A DNA stretch of 64,000 nucleotides from Paenibacillus sp. FSL R5-0345 (GTDB taxonomy: Bacteria > Bacillota > Bacilli > Paenibacillales > Paenibacillaceae), in contig NZ_CP009281.1 in NCBI RefSeq assembly GCF_000758585.1, positions 1,550,001-1,614,000 on the forward strand. The letters are read 5' to 3'. A program made the position numbers and the translations under genes. Below are positions 60,992 through 64,000 of the stretch, piece by piece. Under the pieces are notes generated by a model. That model did no database searches. It was given only the letters and a program-made list of their open reading frames with translations, and had not been told where the DNA came from. Positions within the stretch are counted from its first letter, which is position 1. Every line of letters starts with the position of its first letter.

Positions 60992-62086
60992 CTACCTCAC
61001 TTCAACGCTCCAATTTAAAGGATGTACTTTGATCTCGTAGTCAACATTAATTTTCATATTTTCCCAATATTTCAACCATTGCTCTTCCGTTATTTGTTTA
61101 GAAAACGGCTTAAGCGAATGGGTTCCGACCTCTAAGGGATCTACTTTCCACCGTTGCATTCTTTTTAATAAATCTGACGTCTGTTCCTCAAGGTAGACCT
61201 CAACCTCATGAATTAAATGTTCCAATTGTTCCTGACTTTGAATATTCATTTCTCCCTGGTATTCTTCTATTCTTGCGTTCAATCTTACATGTAAAGACAA
61301 GGATGAATAATCCCGCGATAGTTTCACGCCAACATTGGATCGAATACGTCCTAAACTGATAGATAACTTTGGAATGGCCAAGACTTTTAGGAAATGATCG
61401 TTATCCAGAAGTTGGAAAATATTATCGTCCACGTCCTGAATGACCATTACTTCTTTATCGTTTTGGAAGATGGCTGTTCCTACGTAATTGAAATTGTTCT
61501 TATCCGAATGAAAAACCGGCAGGATGGGATCCTTAAAAGGGGAATATACCTTCTTCATAAATGTATGAATATTGACGATGCTCATTTCACCTTGATTATG
61601 CTCCTCGTAATGCTTTAACATCCGATAAAGAAAATAATCTTGGTTTTCTTGCTTCGTCAATTGATTTTTTATGTATTCATCAAAATCGCCTCTGATAATC
61701 AACAAATAGACACGCATTGAAATATCGGGATCAACCAGTATCGTATTGATCAGCTTTTCAATACCTCCTTTTTTTGCCAGCTCTTCATTAATTAATAACA
61801 TTCGCAGCTGCCCCTGTTTCAATTCCCGATAATAAATTAAATTAAACTTCTGGTCTCCCTGCTTTAACAGGTTGACTTCCTTGGAGAGAAGACGTTTTTT
61901 TTCTTGGATGAGCGGTGGTACTAAAGTGCTGATTTTTAACTTTCCTTCCGTCCCCTTGTCAACCGACCAGAAAACTACCGGAGCAATCTCTTCGATCTTA
62001 TTGTTCTCGACATATGGAGAAGAACAGCCGGCCATCCACATAAGGCTTACAATCGCCAATAAACCATAGTGCTTATATGGTACCAT
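60992..62086 (-). CDS. Ger(x)C-family spore germination lipoprotein, second operon
   Basis: 364 residues. Signal peptide with lipobox MAGC. The fold pattern follows GerC proteins: N-terminal beta domain with 'RMLLINEELAKKGGIEKLIN', middle segment, and C-terminal 'LEHLIHEVEVYLEEQTSDLLKRMQRWKVDPLEVG' helix region (cited as the family landmark). It is shorter and quite divergent from the GerC at 612. It starts 2 nt after the gerB stop and is the last gene of the operon. Confidence 0.9.
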   Translation of the reverse strand: MVPYKHYGLLAIVSLMWMAGCSSPYVENNKIEEIAPVVFWSVDKGTEGKLKISTLVPPLIQEKKRLLSKEVNLLKQGDQKFNLIYYRELKQGQLRMLLINEELAKKGGIEKLINTILVDPDISMRVYLLIIRGDFDEYIKNQLTKQENQDYFLYRMLKHYEEHNQGEMSIVNIHTFMKKVYSPFKDPILPVFHSDKNNFNYVGTAIFQNDKEVMVIQDVDDNIFQLLDNDHFLKVLAIPKLSISLGRIRSNVGVKLSRDYSSLSLHVRLNARIEEYQGEMNIQSQEQLEHLIHEVEVYLEEQTSDLLKRMQRWKVDPLEVGTHSLKPFSKQITEEQWLKYWENMKINVDYEIKVHPLNWSVEVR

Positions 62087-62088
62087 GC

Positions 62089-63204
62089 CTACATACGCTC
62101 CTTTCGTTTAACTGCAGTGAAAAGGATCGTAGGAATAAGTAAATAAATGCATGAGCTGATCCAGATTTGAATGTTCAGTAACATATTTTGACCCGGAACC
62201 GTTTGCCATAACCATTGATCCATTAAGATGATGCTTATCAAAATGACGAGCCAGCTCGACCAAAATCCAATCCGAGTCGTGCGTTCTTTCATTTTTCTCA
62301 TAAAGATTCTTCCGGCTCCATAAAAACATAACAGAAGAATTGATATGTCAAACACATAATTAAACATATGGAAAGAGATAAGGATGTAATCGATTCGTTC
62401 TAAACCGCTCGTTTGAATGTAGCTTCCCATATATCCTATCGGAAAATCGATCTTGCGTAAGTAATACGAACCGTAAAATAATACCGAAGCAACGAACAAT
62501 AATAAATATTCCATGATCGATAGCATGTTTCCAATGACCAGATATTTCGATATTTTTTTATTGGAGCTTAACCATGGAACCATAAAAACCAAATATACCG
62601 GACCGGAAAATGCCGACCAAATAAACAACAAACCTTGCCATGATTGTCCTGACCATTCGGTGGGTATGAGAGGATACAAATCGTGGTAATTTGCATCCGG
62701 TTGAAAGAAAAAAGGAATAAACATGACTGAGATCCAAGCCCCGCAAAGAAAGGCGATGACGACAAAACGCAATGTATTCTCCATTCCATGTGAAGCCACA
62801 TATAAGCTGATCAAAAGAATGATTAAGATCAGCCATCTTTTATCCATAGATGGAAAAATAAAATTATGAAGCATTTCAACGTATCCCAGTGTGATGATTG
62901 AAATTTTTAATAATATTAGCAAAAATCCAAGTATTGCGAAAACTTGAACCGTCCTTTTCCCGAAAAGCTGTAAAAATCCTTGATAGCCTTTCGCTGCATA
63001 ACTGGAAGTAAACCATTTGGACATCATCATCAAATTAAGGTGGGACAGTAGCCCCATTGCGACAATTCCCCAAACCATATACGGATGAACTAAATAAACC
63101 GGCATGATTAAAATAAAATAATGCATTTGCATGCGATTGACTAAGAGAAGGAAATAGATACCGCCAAGGGTGGAAGTTCGATTATATAAGGATAAACTCT
63201 TCAC
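62089..63204 (-). CDS. GerB-family spore germination permease-like protein
   Basis: Start GTG 63204 preferred: it overlaps the gerA stop as GTGA and has CAGGAG 8 nt upstream. A frame from 63267 would overlap gerA by 67 nt. About 371 residues with ten membrane segments of the APC-type spore germination permease fold ('IYFLLLVNRMQMHYFILIMP', 'GYQGFLQLFG', 'GPVYLVFMVPWL'). In GerA-type receptors this B subunit binds or channels the germinant. Confidence 0.92.
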   Translation of the reverse strand: MKSLSLYNRTSTLGGIYFLLLVNRMQMHYFILIMPVYLVHPYMVWGIVAMGLLSHLNLMMMSKWFTSSYAAKGYQGFLQLFGKRTVQVFAILGFLLILLKISIITLGYVEMLHNFIFPSMDKRWLILIILLISLYVASHGMENTLRFVVIAFLCGAWISVMFIPFFFQPDANYHDLYPLIPTEWSGQSWQGLLFIWSAFSGPVYLVFMVPWLSSNKKISKYLVIGNMLSIMEYLLLFVASVLFYGSYYLRKIDFPIGYMGSYIQTSGLERIDYILISFHMFNYVFDISILLLCFYGAGRIFMRKMKERTTRIGFWSSWLVILISIILMDQWLWQTVPGQNMLLNIQIWISSCIYLLIPTILFTAVKRKERM

Positions 63205-64000
63205 TTCTTCATCTCCTGTCGCCATTTCCGTAGTGGTTTTAGATAGTTCGGACGCGTTTTCATCCAAATTAAAGGTCCGCGGATAAAGAGGTCATTCCAA
63301 TCCTTTCCATAAAATGGAGCGATCGGTGCTAAATAAGGTTGACCTAATGACGTTAACGCATGGAGATGTGCAAGAATCCCGATTAGCCCGATCACGATTC
63401 CCGGCAACCCAAGAAACGATGCAAGGATAAGAAGAAGAATTTGTAACAGCACCATGGATTTTGTCACTTGATAATTGGGAACTAAAAAGAAAGCAATAGC
63501 GGATATACCCATCAACACTATCAATACTTTACTTGCAAAGCCTGCTTCTACAGCAGCTTGTCCTATGACGATACCACCGATAACCCCTAACGTTTGACTG
63601 GTTTTGGTCGGCATTCGCAAACTTGCTTCTTTGATGATTTCCAGCGTTACGATCATGAAAAGTCCTTCCGTAAACGGAGTAAAGGGCAATTTGCTTCTCG
63701 ATTCCAATAATACGAAAAGAATCGGCAGCGGAATCATTTGGTAATGAAATGTCGTTAACGCAACATAAAAAGGAATCATCGTCAAAGAAACAATAAAACT
63801 TCCGTACCGGATTAAACGTAAAAAACTGGCTACCGGCCAAGGAAGGAAGTAGTCTTCCGGCGATTGGATTAGATGGAAAAAAGTAATGGGAGCAATTAAG
63901 GCGAACGGTGAATTGGAAACCAATAGCGTCAGCTTTCCCTCACCTAAGGCGTAGGCACAGGCATCCGGCCGATCCGTTTGTAGAAATTGCGGAAAGACCG
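63201..64000 (-). CDS. GerA-family spore germination protein, C-terminal part (5' end outside window)
   Basis: The minus-strand frame is open through the right edge ('RPDACAYALGEGKLTLLVSN' before 'SPFALIAPITFF'). Visible are the membrane region with 'YVALTTFHYQMIPLPILF', 'EIIKEASLRMPTKTSQTLG', 'GGIVIGQAAVEAGFAS' and the cytosolic tail, so about 266 residues are inside the window. It heads the gerA-gerB-gerC operon. It is clearly related to, but divergent from, the GerA at 1-615. Confidence 0.92.
   Translation of the reverse strand, partial: VFPQFLQTDRPDACAYALGEGKLTLLVSNSPFALIAPITFFHLIQSPEDYFLPWPVASFLRLIRYGSFIVSLTMIPFYVALTTFHYQMIPLPILFVLLESRSKLPFTPFTEGLFMIVTLEIIKEASLRMPTKTSQTLGVIGGIVIGQAAVEAGFASKVLIVLMGISAIAFFLVPNYQVTKSMVLLQILLLILASFLGLPGIVIGLIGILAHLHALTSLGQPYLAPIAPFYGKDWNDLFIRGPLIWMKTRPNYLKPLRKWRQEMKK

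Overview
The window looks like a Paenibacillus-type endospore-forming Firmicute. Evidence: spore germination (gerA/gerB/gerC) genes at both ends, a mother-cell sigma factor sigK, surface enzymes ending in three SLH domains, YesM/YesN-type two-component systems, CUT1 sugar transporters without a local ATPase, and AGGAGG-type ribosome sites.

Layout. 1-2071: end of a gerA-gerC-small membrane protein operon (+). 2374-3973: an SDR oxidoreductase and a SpoIIAA-like small protein. 4038-7467 (-): class Ib ribonucleotide reductase nrdI-nrdE-nrdF behind a promoter with two NrdR-like boxes 32 nt apart. 7865-8566: complete sigK. 9239-47699: a contiguous, almost entirely (+) strand carbohydrate locus. 48000-60000: a mosaic of sigK fragments separating a beta-lactamase-fold lipoprotein, an SLH GH10 xylanase, a truncated propeller-like gene and an SLH amidase. 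60000-60990: decayed RHS, rhodanese and possibly transposase pieces. 60992-64000 (-): a second gerC-gerB-gerA operon.

The central locus reads as an alpha-1,6-glucan (dextran/isomaltooligosaccharide) system. It has three GH66 enzymes predicted for three locations: a lipoprotein (14223), a cytosolic form (35916) and a wall-anchored 1,707-residue form (42579) whose catalytic barrel is interrupted by about five beta-sandwich modules. A GH13 enzyme with oligo-1,6-glucosidase signatures (37643) would finish the oligosaccharides. Import is served by three permease pairs and four binding proteins, one fused to carbohydrate-binding-like modules. Two sensor kinase/AraC-type regulator pairs, a LacI repressor with matching AAACGTTTA operators, and a cre-like site suggest induction by sugar and catabolite repression. 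A propeller-TPR-Yip1 membrane protein and a DUF5696-like protein sit between two permease pairs and have no clear assigned role. Gfo/Idh/MocA and ThuA-like genes hint at a keto-sugar side route.

The most unusual structural signal is the set of sigK copies. Complete sigK at 7865 and a 5'-truncated copy at 48076 flank the whole sugar locus as direct repeats. The truncated copy encodes an identical protein over the shared part although the DNA differs at about 40 silent sites. Further relics lie at 49941, 54917 and 59788. Recombination between the first two would remove about 40 kb and leave an intact sigK.

All function calls come from reading sequence motifs. No database search was run.
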